Origin: Nymphaea colorata
Lineage: Eukaryota > Streptophyta > Magnoliopsida > Nymphaeales > Nymphaeaceae
Assembly: GCF_008831285.2 (NCBI RefSeq)
Contig: NC_045150.1
Coordinates: 6,026,001-6,090,000, forward strand
Direction of reading: 5' to 3'
DNA: 64,000 bases
How positions within the stretch are numbered: the stretch's first letter is position 1; each line of letters starts with the position of its first letter. Under the pieces are notes generated by a model. It did not search any database. It saw only the letters and a program-made list of their open reading frames with translations, and was not told where the DNA came from. Shown here in pieces: positions 25,871 through 37,803 of this stretch. Position numbers and translations under genes: made by a program.

Positions 25871-27085
25871 GTTCTCCCCCACTAATATCATTCTCAATAT
25901 TGATATACCGGGCCTATACATATTGATCCTTGTTCGCCTATTTTTTGATTTGTTTACAAAAATAAGTAAAAATTAATTCAAGATCTTTAAAAATGGAAAA
26001 CACTTCACTATTCAAAACCATATTAGGCCAACATCTTTGCATTCAAGTCTGGTCATTAATGACATAACCACATGTTTTGTGGCATTCCAAGTACTTGGAG
26101 AATCCATCACTTAGAAGACAAGGGGGTAACCGACTTGCCAAATAGAAGCCCACGCCATTTGACTATTGGGAGGTTCCCCCACACCATTACTTGCTTCCTG
26201 TCTCTTGCAGATTGAAATGAACTTGGCACTCTAATATATCTGGTAGAGTCAGCTGGCATGTAAGTGCCACTCCACTGTAAACGGTGGCAAGCAGGCCCTA
26301 AACCCTAGAAGCAGCCGACTGATAGGAGCAAAGCAGGGTATTTGGAAGGGCAAAGAGACAAAATGTGGGAAACATGACGCGTTGTATGGCATGGCAGACA
26401 CCTCTCTCAAACATTTCAACAAACAGTTAGTGTGCAGCTTGTAGCTTTAAATGTACTCCTCCAAAGAAGAATCACGGAATCCAAGGAAGCGCCTCGCAAT
26501 TTGCTACATCTCACAATGGTTGCAGCAGAGGAGACGCATTTCTTTTAACCATTTAAATGACTCCACGTATCATGGATAACTAATCGCGTCCTGTAAAGCT
26601 TCTAACCATCACAGAATACGAAAACAGAAAGAGAATCAATGCTTTGGCAATAGAATGTGTCTATCTCGATCTATCTATGGCAGTTTTGGATATTGCTCCG
26701 TCGTTCTTCACCGTTGCCGTGCTGCGGACCTGCGGCCGCCTGCCACCGCCGGCGGTGCTAGCTCATCAACGTCTCTTTCTGTTTGATAATAAGGGTGTAC
26801 AGAATGGTCATTAAAACCTTGACCGGCTATTTCTTCATCCTCAAATGGAGGGCGGTGGTTTGTGGTTCCACCAAAGGTTAGGTGGAGCTTCTTTGTAATG
26901 TTTTGGAAAAAGAAGAGATCGAACACTTGCGCGCCGGTTGACTGCGAGCCCGTCGAGCCCTTTCCCACTTTCACACGCACTTATCCACCCCGCCTCCACT
27001 TTTTTCCAAGGCACCAAGCTGTCTTTTCCTCCCCTTATAACACCAAACAACTGCCCCCGAGACGTGAACGATCGAGGCAAAAGAG

Positions 27086-27922
27086 ATGGACGAGAAAACG
27101 CCGGCGGCGAATCCCGAAGAGCAGGTTCCCTGCGAGGTGTCGGTTCCGACCACCCACGATCCCGTGATCACGGATTCTGTCCACCCGTCATCGGAACTCA
27201 GTCTACCGGCCGAGTCGTATAGGCTGTCAAAGCAGGAAGAGCGAGAGTGGGTGGAGAGAATTGGCAATCTACAGAGGGCGCAATCGGTCAAGGGAGGATG
27301 CCAACGCCTCGCCATCAAGACTAACCAGTCCATCCTTGGACTGCCCAAGTTGCAGAGTTGCGGCTACACCGGCTCATGCGGCCTCCGGCCGCCGAGCTAC
27401 CGGAAAGCGCGGCTCTTCCCCGGCCAGGCGCGGAAGGGCAACGGCAGAGTCGTCCTCCCAGAAATGGAACCGGTCTCCCCCAAGGTTTCCTGCATCGGAA
27501 GCCTCGATTTAAGGGGTAAAGAGACCCACAGGCGGCGGAAAGCGCCGACGCCGCGGTCCCCCGCTGTGCGCGGCGGATGGTTCCGCCGAAAGTTGGCGGC
27601 GATGCTTTGCCGGCGGGAACAGGCGGTGGATTGCGAAGAGCCTTCCAGGGCAGCGGTTGAGGTTCGACGGAAGGCGGAGTATCCGGCGGCTGTGGCACCA
27701 GAAGAGATGGTGGTCGAGGAGAAGACGCAGACGGTGGCACCACCGGGGATCGGCGCCATGAAGAAGTTCACGTCGTGCCGGAAGTCGGCCTCAGACGTCG
27801 GTTTCCTTGACTTCGACGATCTGGAAGTAGGGTCCGGGATGAAGTACGAGATGGACCTTCACGTCTCGTCTGCTCCGCCGACCGGACGTTCTCGGGCAGC
27901 GGCCGTGAATCCGTACAGTTAG
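27086..27922 (+). CDS. Plant-specific uncharacterised protein (syringolide-induced 14-1-1-like)
   Basis: One uninterrupted 278-codon frame in GC-rich sequence, with ATG at 27086 and TAG at 27920-27922. The codon use contrasts with the AT-rich surroundings, which supports a real gene. The protein has an acidic N-terminus and many basic Arg/Lys patches. It contains EPVSPKVSCIG at residues 128-138, a motif shared by a plant family often labelled syringolide-induced protein 14-1-1-like. A GWFRRKLAAMLCRR segment follows (about 172-185), and the C-terminus FLDFDDLEVGSGMKYEM is also typical. There is no signal peptide or membrane segment. Biochemical function is not known to me. The family assignment rests on motif memory only. 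Confidence 0.85.
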   Translation: MDEKTPAANPEEQVPCEVSVPTTHDPVITDSVHPSSELSLPAESYRLSKQEEREWVERIGNLQRAQSVKGGCQRLAIKTNQSILGLPKLQSCGYTGSCGLRPPSYRKARLFPGQARKGNGRVVLPEMEPVSPKVSCIGSLDLRGKETHRRRKAPTPRSPAVRGGWFRRKLAAMLCRREQAVDCEEPSRAAVEVRRKAEYPAAVAPEEMVVEEKTQTVAPPGIGAMKKFTSCRKSASDVGFLDFDDLEVGSGMKYEMDLHVSSAPPTGRSRAAAVNPYS

Positions 27923-28379
27923 CCACCGCCCATGAGGGGCGTGCTTTGGATATGAATCTCATACTTTGGGTAAACTCGGTATTTTGTTTTTTCAAATATA
28001 CGACTGTAAGAATATAGTGAGTTCACATGTAATCTTTGTTTGTGGGTTTCAATGTAAAGTCAATTTTGCATGCATCGGAAGATAAGGGATGAAGCGGAAG
28101 AGACGTGGTTTGTTTGGGGGCTGTGCTTGGAACTCCTTCAAACGCCCGGCGACATCGTGTTTTGAAATTTTAAGTTAACAACTAAAAAAGTTGAAGGTCT
28201 CCTACTTTCTCTCTCTACCTTCAAGATCTGGTGTTTTGAAGTTGATAGCATAAAATTTTTTTGATGAATAATATGAGGAAGAGCAAGTTTTTACTTCTTT
28301 TTAAAATACTAGATTTTATGAAGCTGGGTTTTTTTTATCAAAATCTTGGTTTTGGAGGCAAAATCATGTTTTGTAGTTT

Positions 28380-28495
28380 CATGGCGTCATCCAACAACAA
28401 AATCTTATTTCAGGATGTCATCCAACACATCCTCTGGTTTTAAGGTGTCATCCAACAATAGAACCTGGTTTTATGGTGTCATCCAACACACCTTC
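28380..28495. repeat. Degenerate ~38-bp units with TGTCATCCAACA
   Basis: The core GGTGTCATCCAACA or a close variant (GCGTCATCCAACA, GATGTCATCCAACA) recurs four times at roughly 30-40 bp spacing. TGGTTTTA or TCTTATTT lies between the cores. No function is apparent. Confidence 0.7.
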
Positions 28496-29191
28496 CTTTC
28501 ATTTATGAGAGTCTGACTCGGTTGAAAATGAGAAACTCACTTTTCAAATAATTTTTTGTTTTCTCATTGTGGGCCAGGCTTCTTTTAGTTTTCCATTGTT
28601 TTATCCTTACTTTTTTCTTCTCAATGCACTCGCATATTTTAAAATAATATGTATGCCATTGTGTTATTTAAATTTAAAATTCATTTTTCCATTAGCTATT
28701 CTCCTATTTTTGCTCATTTTTTATTGTTTTATAATTGATTTGAATGTTTTTTACTCTATAAGGCACCGGCCCAAACCAGTCACACCATACTCCTCCAATC
28801 ACTTTTACTTTTACTTCATCTATAAGTGAAAGTGTCCATTTACTTTTACTTCATCTATAAAGTGAAAGTGTCCATGCTATTCGAACTAGCGACCAGCCGT
28901 CTATAAGCAATTGGCCCAAACCAGTCACACTATACTCCTCCAATCACTGTCACTTTCTTCTATTTATTGGCAATTCTGGATTGTCACACAGACTTTACAT
29001 TCAAACCAAGACTAGCAAAATGACAAAGCAGGGAGCCCACCCCACCATGTGCCCACCGACCTTTCTGTGTTTGTGGTAGGTACAAGTTTGACAATCGATC
29101 AGGGCAGCAAAAATTTAAGCACCTTCTAGCTCTGAGAGGGAGCCAACAATGTGCAAGTCAGTGCCAAGCAGGATCTTTTGGTCTCTATATC

Positions 29192-29300
29192 TAGGGGCGA
29201 AGGTAGATCTTTTGGTCTCTTGGCTCGACCCGTTGCTCTTCTTGACCCCACTTGCGGATCGTTTGGCCCGCCCTTGAAAAAAATCCTGGCTCCACCCCTG
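29192..29300. mobile_element. 109-bp hAT-type MITE candidate
   Basis: The ends are TAGGGGCGAAGGTAG and CTGGCTCCACCCCTG, which are inverted at most positions and resemble the GGGGCGGAGCCA ends of many plant hAT MITEs. The flanks TCTATATC (29184-29191) and TCTGTATC (29301-29308) form an 8-bp target duplication with one mismatch. Confidence 0.6.
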
Positions 29301-32300
29301 TCTGTATCGCTGCCACTTTGGTGGAATGCCGTCTTATTAACGCAGCTCATCCGCACAGTGTGCGGAGGGCTTGGACTTGCGGCCTCTGAGCTTTTACGTT
29401 GTTTGTTGGTTATTGTTAAGGATTCTAGTATATAGGAAGCTAGCTGGAAGAAAGAGTCAAAAGAAGCAGCGGCGTTGAAAATGGAAATGGCTACACTAGG
29501 CACCTGCCTTCGCATTTCAAATTTTCAAACAAGGGATGACTTTTTTCTTCTTTTTAAGTGTATAATTACTTAGAGAAAACCGTCTTTAGCATAAAAACCT
29601 TAGAGCCAGACTCTTATGCCTCTAAGGTTTAAGTGTATAGAATTCAAACCTCGAACCCTTTGAATTATGCGGTGCCGATTGACTAAAAAGCATAATTTCT
29701 TCTCAAGAACGATAGTTTATTTAATGAATGACAAGAATATCAGGGCCTATCTTCTATGTGGGGACAAAAGCTCTCTGACCCCACAGATTTGTCTAAAATT
29801 TTAAATTAATTTCAGGCTAGTTTGAAATCATTTTTATGTGGGAACCACAAAATAAACAAACATTAGATTTCAACACTATGTAAAAATGTGGATTTGATAT
29901 CCTCCAGATGCGGCCAAGACCTCAGATAATATGTTGAATTGAGGAAGGTCTGGCTTCGATTCCACGGATCAGAAATTCTTAGTGATCTCAAATCGCTTCA
30001 TATCTAAGGTAAACAAATGTCCCAGAATTTAGAATCATGCTCAAGAATACCGGATTTTTTGAAGTAGAACATGGCTGCTTCTTGGAGACTTTTGGTCCAC
30101 CACGTATAGGGACAAAGTAGATGGTTAATTGGGTTATGATTTTCTAGAACTGGATTTAGGTCTGGCCGACATAAAATCTTCCGCATTCATATTCAAATTA
30201 TGTTCCAAAAACTGTGTGCTGATATCTTACTGATCGAACTTACTTCCGTGGGGGAGACACCTTCCACCCTCAGTGGAGCTCAGTGTGGGCTTGTGCGGGC
30301 AGTTGCCCACATGGGCCCACATAATTTACTTTATTTACATATTAGATGCCTCTCAAATATAAGATTTCTTATATAAGTTCTTCTTATAAACAAAAAATCT
30401 AGCTTTGCTAGTCATTTCAACTGGGAACATGACCCATTTCAATAATGATTTGGATAATCAGCTAGCAGGTAGAAAACTTTATCCAACCACTGGAAATAAT
30501 AACTTATAGAAGGAGAAGGTGCTTCTCAGGTCGCCGGCGTTGATTAGTTGTTTACCAAAATAAAATGTCAGTAAGAGATGATCATAAAACTATATATATA
30601 TATATATAAATGAAGTTTTTATCATGACATGAACATTCAAGTCACAAATTGTCAAGTTCGATGGTTGCCACTCTCCACAAACTGATGCTAACATAAGTGG
30701 AGGAGGTCAAGAAACACCAAGCAATTCTCAGGTGAGTGGAGAGACCCATCATCTGCCGTCTGGTACGAGCCGCAGCTTTCACTCAATCCCTTGTCCTTCT
30801 TACAGTACACGGCCTATTTTTGGTGTCTTGAAGTACCACACTTGTTGTGCTTCAACTTGTGCATCTATTGCCTCTCTTTCACAGCACATGAAGTTGATGT
30901 CTCTAACACTCGAAATAGAAACTAGCCGCTTAGCAGTCCCTACTCATAGTACGAAAAACACTAATGAATTTAATTTCCTTCAAACTAAACAAAGAAAAAC
31001 ATCTCCAATTGCTGCCAATGTGTAAAAAATGTGTTGGTTGAGAAACAAGCCAAAACATATCAAGGGAGCCAACAAGACCTGGTTTGGTTAAGAAAATTAA
31101 ACATATTACAAGTGGGCGCTGGCCACCGATCGACAATTAATTCATACAAATTATGTATGCTCCTTGGGTTCTTTCTTTGGTCAACAAACGTCTAATCGTA
31201 CTTGTTTGCTTCGTTTACACGGTTTAGGGTCCACCAAGGAAGAAATATGTCTCCGAATTTCTCAACCATCTTCCACCTTACCAACTGCTCTTTTTGTCTA
31301 ACGCATGCAGATTCTTTTCTAGACAGAAGAAGAATCGAGAGACAATTTTAGCCCGCAAATTATTTTTATGCATGTGTCGGTGATACTCAATCAGCCAGCC
31401 TATAGTTGGTAAACCCGTTACTTAAATCGATAAATGATCGGGTCACCGGGTCCGCGAGTTGACTCATTGATTCGATCGGGTTTTAAAATAACTTGAATGG
31501 GTGAGTCAGAACAAATCGGGGGTAAGTGAGGCCGAATCAGGAGTTACCCGGGCCAGCCTTGACTCGTAGCCAGGTTTTTTTGTGATCCAAGCTGACTCGG
31601 GCGATTCTCGAGCCAACTCGGCAAGCCAGCCAACTATGGGCCAACCAGCCCTGGAGAAACCTGGTTCTAGACGATCATGAAGAACCAAGAGTGGGTTGTG
31701 GGCATCAGGGTGGCGCACCCAACCCAAGAGATATGCATTAAAAAAAAGGGTGTGACATAAATGTGTCGTGGTTGAAACAGTGTTTTATATGGTCCTTTTT
31801 TAAGATGCTTAAGGTGAGAGAGAGGCTATTCCCACCATCTAAATGAGGACCAAAGTTACCCTGAGGTTTAGGGCTGCTTTGTGATGCTCTGGTTCAACTT
31901 GCACATAGTTTAAGAGAGAGAGATATAATTCAAACTTTCCATCCCATATGTTTCAGAAACGGGAATCAAATAACTTATAAATAACTACACCCATCTAGAT
32001 CTAAGTAAAAATTTTAAAAGAACATAATAGTGGATACTTACCTCTTCTGTTTTTTGTTACTTCTAATTGCTCTCTTTTGTGTTATTAAGCTGGAGAGCAG
32101 GAGCGTGTTCATTGCTTTTGAGATTTTTGTTCGTATAATGATCTATGTATGTGAGGCTTCTGGCATGCTGAAATTGGCAAGGACTCCCCAGGTACCCATG
32201 GTCGATGCCAGCTTAATTAGGGTCTCTATAAATTAAAGATTACCATATGTTTCTTATCAGTTTAAATTAAAGACTACTATATTTCTTCAAAGCATAGCTG

Positions 32301-32633
32301 GTCGGATAGGTAGGTACGTAAAAGGTGCATCATCGGTTCGATTCATGTGGATGCTACTCCACTGCAAATGGTAGAAACTGGCGTATCGCATTCTACCCAA
32401 GTCCTGATGTAGTGTAGGAAGTAGGAACCCAAGAAAAGGGAACATTTCAGACTACTTTTACAAGGGGTGGGTTGTAGACCTCTTGCTCATGCTACTTAAC
32501 ATATACTTACCATGTGCCGACATTCTAATGAATTTCTCATGGAAATGCATTGGGAAGGTGGGGCCTACCCCCTTGTCACCATGCAACTTTTCTCTCAATT
32601 TTTCGTTTTTATTGTCAACAACTGACCAATAAG

Positions 32634-32804
32634 AAGCGGCGGAGCCAAGGGGTGGCCCACTTTTTTTAAAAAAAATTACATGTAATTTTTAAAAATTTCA
32701 TTTACCCCGTATAAAAGAAATTGAAAAATTATTTTTTAACCCCTATTAAAATTTTGAGACTACAATTCGGGCTTCTAGTGAAAAATTTCTGGCTTTGCTC
32801 CTGC
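32634..32804. mobile_element. ~170-bp hAT-type MITE candidate
   Basis: The left end AAGCGGCGGAGCCAAGGGG and the right end TTTCTGGCTTTGCTCCTGC are imperfect inverted repeats of the GGCGGAGCCA type. Flanks CAATAAG and TAATAAG suggest a target duplication. The interior is AT-rich and non-coding. Confidence 0.5.
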
Positions 32805-33082
32805 TAATAAGTAACCATACTATTGACCAGCCGGGTTGGATTTAGACACAGAAAAAAGAGGTCCGGTCTGGTGAGATTTCAATTCAAAAGTTTAATTCTA
32901 TTGACGAATTGGCCGCTTAGCCACCTGATATATATGCTTGTCAAGGTCTGCGGTTTCACATCATGAAAACTTCTTCATGTCTGATTCAAATTGCTTCCCG
33001 AGATGGGCCAGATATCTTCAATTTTCAAAAGCCAAGGAATTTAATTTAAAAGGACAATAAATGATAATATCCTTGAAGAAAT

Positions 33083-33124
<42 letters not shown>

Positions 33125-33382
33125 CGATTTCAAAAATAGTCAACAATAATGAGCCCATCTTGAAAATCGTCTGAATTCTGTAGCAAGGTTTTCAAAGAAA
33201 TTCATGTAAATGCCAAAGTCCCAGGCTGTCTTTCATGCCATCTTTTTTGAAATATTTAGTCTTATATTATAAATATATTCATGCATGTCCATGTGAACGT
33301 ACATTGTATTCTGAAATTTAAACACTGCTAATTTTCTTGTATCAATAAAGAATAAAGAACATCAGTTAAAAAACTGCACAAA

Positions 33383-33440
33383 GCAGGGGCAGAGGCATGT
33401 GTGGGCAATTGCCCACATAGGCCCTCAACAAGTTAATATT
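33383..33440. repeat. Member of the TGTGGGCAATTGCCCACA palindrome family
   Basis: CAGGGGCAGAGGCATG is followed by a perfect 18-bp palindrome at 33400-33417. Related copies lie at 11426-11443, 30292-30311, 34745-34762 and 42513-42530. In four of the five the palindrome follows a CAG(G/T)GG(C/A)(G/A)AG-like end, as in hAT-type MITEs. Confidence 0.7.
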
Positions 33441-34721
33441 TTCATATCGATAATTCATGACAGTTTTTTTCATTCACATACTGTTACCTCTTAAAAATTT
33501 AAAATTATATAACTAGCACACCTTAGACAGAATGTGACAGTTGAACTTAATCTTACTCCATAAACGCATTTCGTCATTTGAGTAGACAGTCGCAGTGTCC
33601 TCTACTATGACTTTTGAGAGTGTTCCTAGCTCACTCACAAATACTTGCTTTGAGCTTTAAATGATGAAGTTTTTCTCGAGTATAATATGATAAACTTGAA
33701 AAAAGTAAGAGAAAACTATTTTTTTTAAATTAAAGAACAATAAAATAAATGAGAAATATTAATAAGACAACATAAAAAATGAGTATATAATCAATGAAAA
33801 AATTAAAAAAATGGAAAGAAATAGTTTGACATTAAAAAACATGCCTAAAATGAAAAATGAAGAAAAGCCGTGAAAAAATAAGCTTTTTGCAAAAAAGAAA
33901 ATTGTTTGATTACCGTTTAATCGGCTAACTTTTTTTTCATGTTTTTAAAGCATATCTTTTTAAAAAACCAATTTTTTTTTGTGTCTATGAGTAAAAGTAA
34001 TCCAATTCAATCTATTTGAAAATGGTCAAGGGTCTAACCTAATACATGTATTCAACTAAAGCGCAAGTCAATGAAACCTTTATTTTTTCTCCACACCGAG
34101 AGGCATACTCCACCCAGGTCCCGATGCAGCCCTTGGATCTAAGGAAAGTTGGGCTTCCGGTCTTCTTCCGGCGGTAGCTCTCACCAGAAGGAGAGAGCAT
34201 AAAATATCACAAACATACATCTCCTGACAATAGTGCAACCACTTTCTTTCATTGATTGCCTATGTTATCATGAAACTCTCAATTTGTAAATGGGTAGTAA
34301 AGAAGATAAGGGTATTTTGGTAATTTATTAAAAAGAAATGTCCTCCATAATCTTTTTACTTTTTTGTCATTTTCAATTTTGTCTTCGTAAAAGTTTCCTT
34401 TTTCAGTATTTACTAAAGATATTTTAGTCATTAACGATTCTGACACTAGTATAATGCATATAACCAGAACCAGGTCGACATTCTTAATTGCTAAATCAAT
34501 TTTAAAAACCAAGTATTTCTATATGTCTTTGGCTAATCCATAGGGGGCAAAAACATGAGAAAGTGACTCTGTAGAATACATCTATCAACCATCGGAATCC
34601 CTTCATGTTGAAGCATGTAGAGGGTCAGAAGGCATTTTCTTGCAGCTAAATATGAGGTCCAATGAGCTCTAACAATGGCACCACTCTCCCATATGGATTC
34701 TCTTCTCTTACGCACAAACAG

Positions 34722-34905
34722 TGGCAGAGCTACATGGTGATGGGTGTGGGCAACTGCCCACACCAGTCTCTTAAAATTTCTTTATTTTTAAATAGACACC
34801 TTAAAATATTTATCCTTTTATGTATATGTGCCACACCAGATATGAGTATTTTTAAACAAATGCTCATCCACCCAATTTTTTTTTGGCTCCACCACTGCCT
34901 ACAGA
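34722..34905. mobile_element. hAT-like MITE inside the duplicated segment
   Basis: CAGTGGCAGAGCTACATGG at the left faces TTGGCTCCACCACTG at the right, as imperfect inverted repeats. Inside is the near-palindrome TGTGGGCAACTGCCCACA (34745-34762). A second copy at about 42489-42664 came with the tandem duplication. Target duplications are unclear. Confidence 0.6.
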
Positions 34906-35984
34906 GCACTGTCCTTGAATCTACCTTTTAAATATCCGTTCTTTTCATCTTACCCGGCTTCTCTTCTCTTGTTCTTTTCTTACAAAAGTCTTCATCTTCC
35001 CGGCTTGTCTTCTCTTGTTCTTTTCTTAGGGCCCGTTTGATGGGCGGGTGGAATTTAACGCGGTAAGTTTACCATGGTAAATTTTTCTAGAAAAATTTAG
35101 TGGATGAAATTTCACCCTCTTCCAAAACGAGGCCCTGTTTGATTGTCGGGTGAAATTTAACGTGGTAAATTTAACCCTGTTTGATGAACATGAAGAATTT
35201 AACGTGGTAAATTTAACCATGTTTGATGCACAAAAAAAATTTAACCTGGAAAATGTTGTTTTTTTTTTCTCCTCCCCAATCTGACGTTGGAAGGAGTAGG
35301 AATGTGATCTTCCAAAACAATAAAAGATCACCACTCAAATAAATGCTACAAAAGCTTGTGTCAAGAAGCCGAAACATCTAACGAGAAAGATCATCACCTT
35401 ATCACCGATTCTTATATGTACAGATTACCCAAGCACACCACCAAACGAGAAAGATCATCACCTCATGGAACCACCACCAAGCCAAAACCAATAAACAGAA
35501 AATGGACTGTAGAACCCATATATTTCTTCATGAATCATCCCAAAACAAATCACCATACAGCCAGTTCATTGAGAGACGACCATTCACACGATATATGTAA
35601 CAAAAAGCAAAAAGAAATATCCAGCAACACATTACAAGAGAAAGCACCTTCTTGAGAGCATCTACAACTGCAAAAGTTATATATTTGTTCCCAAAAGCAT
35701 TAAACAAAAATTGTTGACGAAATGAACTTTAAAAGGATAACAAAGTTTTATCCACAAAAGTACATCTTCACAAAAGTTACATGAGTACAAATCCACAAAA
35801 GGGTGTATTTTCTACTAAGAACAAAAAAAAAAGTTTAATGAGTACATATCCAACAAAGAAAACATGTAATCACAAAACAAGTAATCCAACATTTGTGGCT
35901 GCACTTCCGTTTTTCAAACTTATCTTGCTTTGCGATGACATCTTCAATGAGCGGAGACCTGCGTACTTGCACACCATACTTGTT

Positions 35985-36149
35985 CTAGACATACTCATGC
36001 ATGTGATTTTCTGCTACTTCTAATGAATCAAACGATCTGAAGATGGCACCCTTGTACCGATAGACTAATGGTTGGCACCGCTCCCAGCTGTCATATATGC
36101 CTCGCTCACGCCCTTCGAAAACCACATAGTACTTTTGGCGGGGCATCAT
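35985..36149 (-). CDS. Small ORF with RNase H1 hybrid-binding / viroplasmin-like domain
   Basis: From ATG 36149-36147 the frame encodes about 54 residues. The motif KYYVVFEGRERGIYDSWERC is followed by YKGAIFRSFDSLEVAENH. This is the pattern (Tyr-Tyr-Val-Val, Gly-Ile-Tyr, Trp-x-x-Cys, Gly-Ala-x-x-x-Ser-Phe) of the small N-terminal domain of RNase H1, which binds RNA/DNA hybrids; the same fold is called viroplasmin in caulimovirus proteins. It lies 80 bp downstream of the transposase coding end, on the same strand. The GTAAGT donor at 36228 and the CAACAG acceptor ending at 36160 could splice the two, but that joint shifts the frame and stops as the small ORF begins. It may therefore be a separate product or a fusion broken by an indel. 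Function is unknown. Confidence 0.7.
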   Translation of the reverse strand: MMPRQKYYVVFEGRERGIYDSWERCQPLVYRYKGAIFRSFDSLEVAENHMHEYV

Positions 36150-36228
36150 CTTCGTTGTCCTGTTGAAAAGAAAACAAATGTCAAACAATCAAACTCAAGA
36201 AGTTGTCAACATTTATAAACAAACTTAC

Positions 36229-37572
36229 TATTCAATTGATAATCTGTAAACATTTGAAATGATATAGCTGCTCTCAAAGCATTGTTGCTTCCTCGCTGAT
36301 GTGTTTGGCTTGCAATTTCAGGTTCACTTAAGATGAAGTTATCAGTTGAAGGTGCATCTTCATCATCAAATTGCTCGGCATTTGGATTGTGTTCAATTAT
36401 GAAGTTGTGCAGTACACATGTAGCAAGAACAATTTGAGCTTGTTTTTGGAAAGGATACTAAACTTGCATTTTCAATATTGAAAAACGACCTTTCAACATG
36501 CCGAAAGTTCTTTCTACTGTATTTTGGAGTGATGAATGCCTATGGTTGAATAATTCTTCTTCTGTTCTAGGTGAGCGTGCTCCCCCCCGAGTGTTAAACT
36601 CAGACATATGATAACGATGTCCTCGATAAGGTGTAAGCAAACCAACAATGTTTGGATACCCCCCATCAGCCAGATAAAATTTGCATACAACTGAACACAA
36701 TTTATTTATACATTGATACATGCTTCTTAATAAAAGACTGAGCTGGTTGGTGGAACTACGTACCTTCTGGAACAACAAATGGGTCTGTTTCATGATCTAG
36801 TGCATTGTACAATACTCTTGAGTCTATTGCACTTCCTTCCCATCCAGCCAAAACGTAGTGGAATCTAGTATCTAGGCCGACTACAGCCATGACGTTTTGA
36901 GAAACGAAACATTTTCTATTGCGAAACCTTGCTTGATCTGAAAAAGGGACCCAAGCAGGTATATGTGTGCCATCGATTGCTCCTAAACAATTCTATATGA
37001 CAAAGAAACTAGTTAGTCATGTTGTAGTTTGTCATGTTGTATGTGTCATGTTGAGTTCAAGATGATGAAATTACCTCAAAATATGGAAAGAATCGTTTAG
37101 AATGTCGAATATGTGCTGGCATCATCTCATCATTGGGCCGGCGAACGTAATCCTTACCCAGTATACATATCGCTCGTAGCACTAGGCTGACATATTTACT
37201 TATTGTTTGTCCGGAATGTTGAAACATATTTTGAACAACACGATTCCGTTCATTATGTCCAATTGTCGAAAGCAATATTGCTACTTGTTCTTCTACGGTA
37301 ATGTCACGAGCATCCTCCAACAAATTTCTATCCCTTAGAATGTTACACAGTCTCATATATGTATGCCCTTCCATACGGAGTAAGTCCAAACAATTTCTAG
37401 GATGACCGCGAAGCATTAGTTGGACAAAAGATGTACCAGCATCTCGAAATAGATGAACAATCCTCCTAGATGATGGTCGGTCTTTTAACCAAAAGAAGAT
37501 GAAGACAAAAACCATTCGAATGATGAAAAACACTCGTTCATCGTCATCATCGAACATGTCAAAATCAATCAT
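36229..37572 (-). pseudogene. PIF/Harbinger transposase (DDE_Tnp_4), one in-frame stop
   Basis: Three coding exons join cleanly: 37572-37075, 36992-36764 and 36690 to about 36229. A 5'-UTR intron acceptor (ATATGCAG) just precedes the proposed ATG. The first exon has the helix-turn-helix part of plant Harbinger transposases (TVEEQVAILLSTIGHNERNR). The catalytic Asp in GAIDGTHI starts the second exon, the second Asp is in ADGGYPN, and the Glu is in VERTFGMLKGRF. A TAG at 36460-36458 interrupts the frame shortly after the catalytic Glu. Beyond it the frame stays open to the expected C-terminal region (IVLATCVLHNFI). Apart from this stop the gene looks well preserved. It would act with the Myb-like partner to cut and insert the element. 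Confidence 0.88.
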
Positions 37573-37803
37573 TTCGACTCTGCATATACATGTAAGGTAC
37601 TTGAATAACATAATTTCCAACATGTGTTTCAGCACAACAAAAAGAACGACCATCATCTAGGAGGATTGTAAGAAAGCACAACTTCAATTGCAACAATTTC
37701 TCACTACATGGAAGTTTATGGAATTATAAGAAAAACACACAACAAATGTTATTGTGTCAAATGAATCATACAAATAATTCTACTAACAAATATGGAATCT
37801 TAC

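Larger units (their letters stand above)
22664..27085. other. Intergenic region with several short repeats
   Basis: No recognisable gene. The left end should hold the 3' UTR of the LEA-2 gene. The region contains a 44-bp tandem pair (23147-23234), a CT tract with duplicated flank (about 23640-23925) and a CTCGA-rich field (25440-25870). GC content rises just before the next gene (26700-27085). Confidence 0.55.
27923..33526. other. Intergenic, repeat-rich region without recognisable genes
   Basis: Only short unrelated open frames. The region contains VNTR-like units (28380-28495), a duplicated segment (about 28765-28960), two small MITE candidates (29192-29300, 32634-32804), palindrome-family copies at about 30271 and 33383, and TA runs (about 30591-30609, 33087-33121). 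A GACTCG-rich stretch lies near 31500-31640. Confidence 0.6.

Noticed and set aside
26708..26980. 90-codon minus-strand frame upstream of the single-exon gene
   Set aside because: GC-rich promoter-proximal sequence with no recognised family; could be a divergent transcript but nothing supports a protein.
27261..27995. Several open frames on both strands overlapping the 278-codon gene
   Set aside because: Low stop density in GC-rich sequence; only the 27086-27922 frame has a start, stop and conserved motifs.
35985..36690. A simple in-frame fusion of the Harbinger transposase with the hybrid-binding-like domain
   Set aside because: Splicing GTAAGT (36228) to the acceptor ending at 36160 shifts the frame and meets a stop at 36148-36146. 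No other good acceptor restores the frame, so an intact fusion is not supported in this copy.
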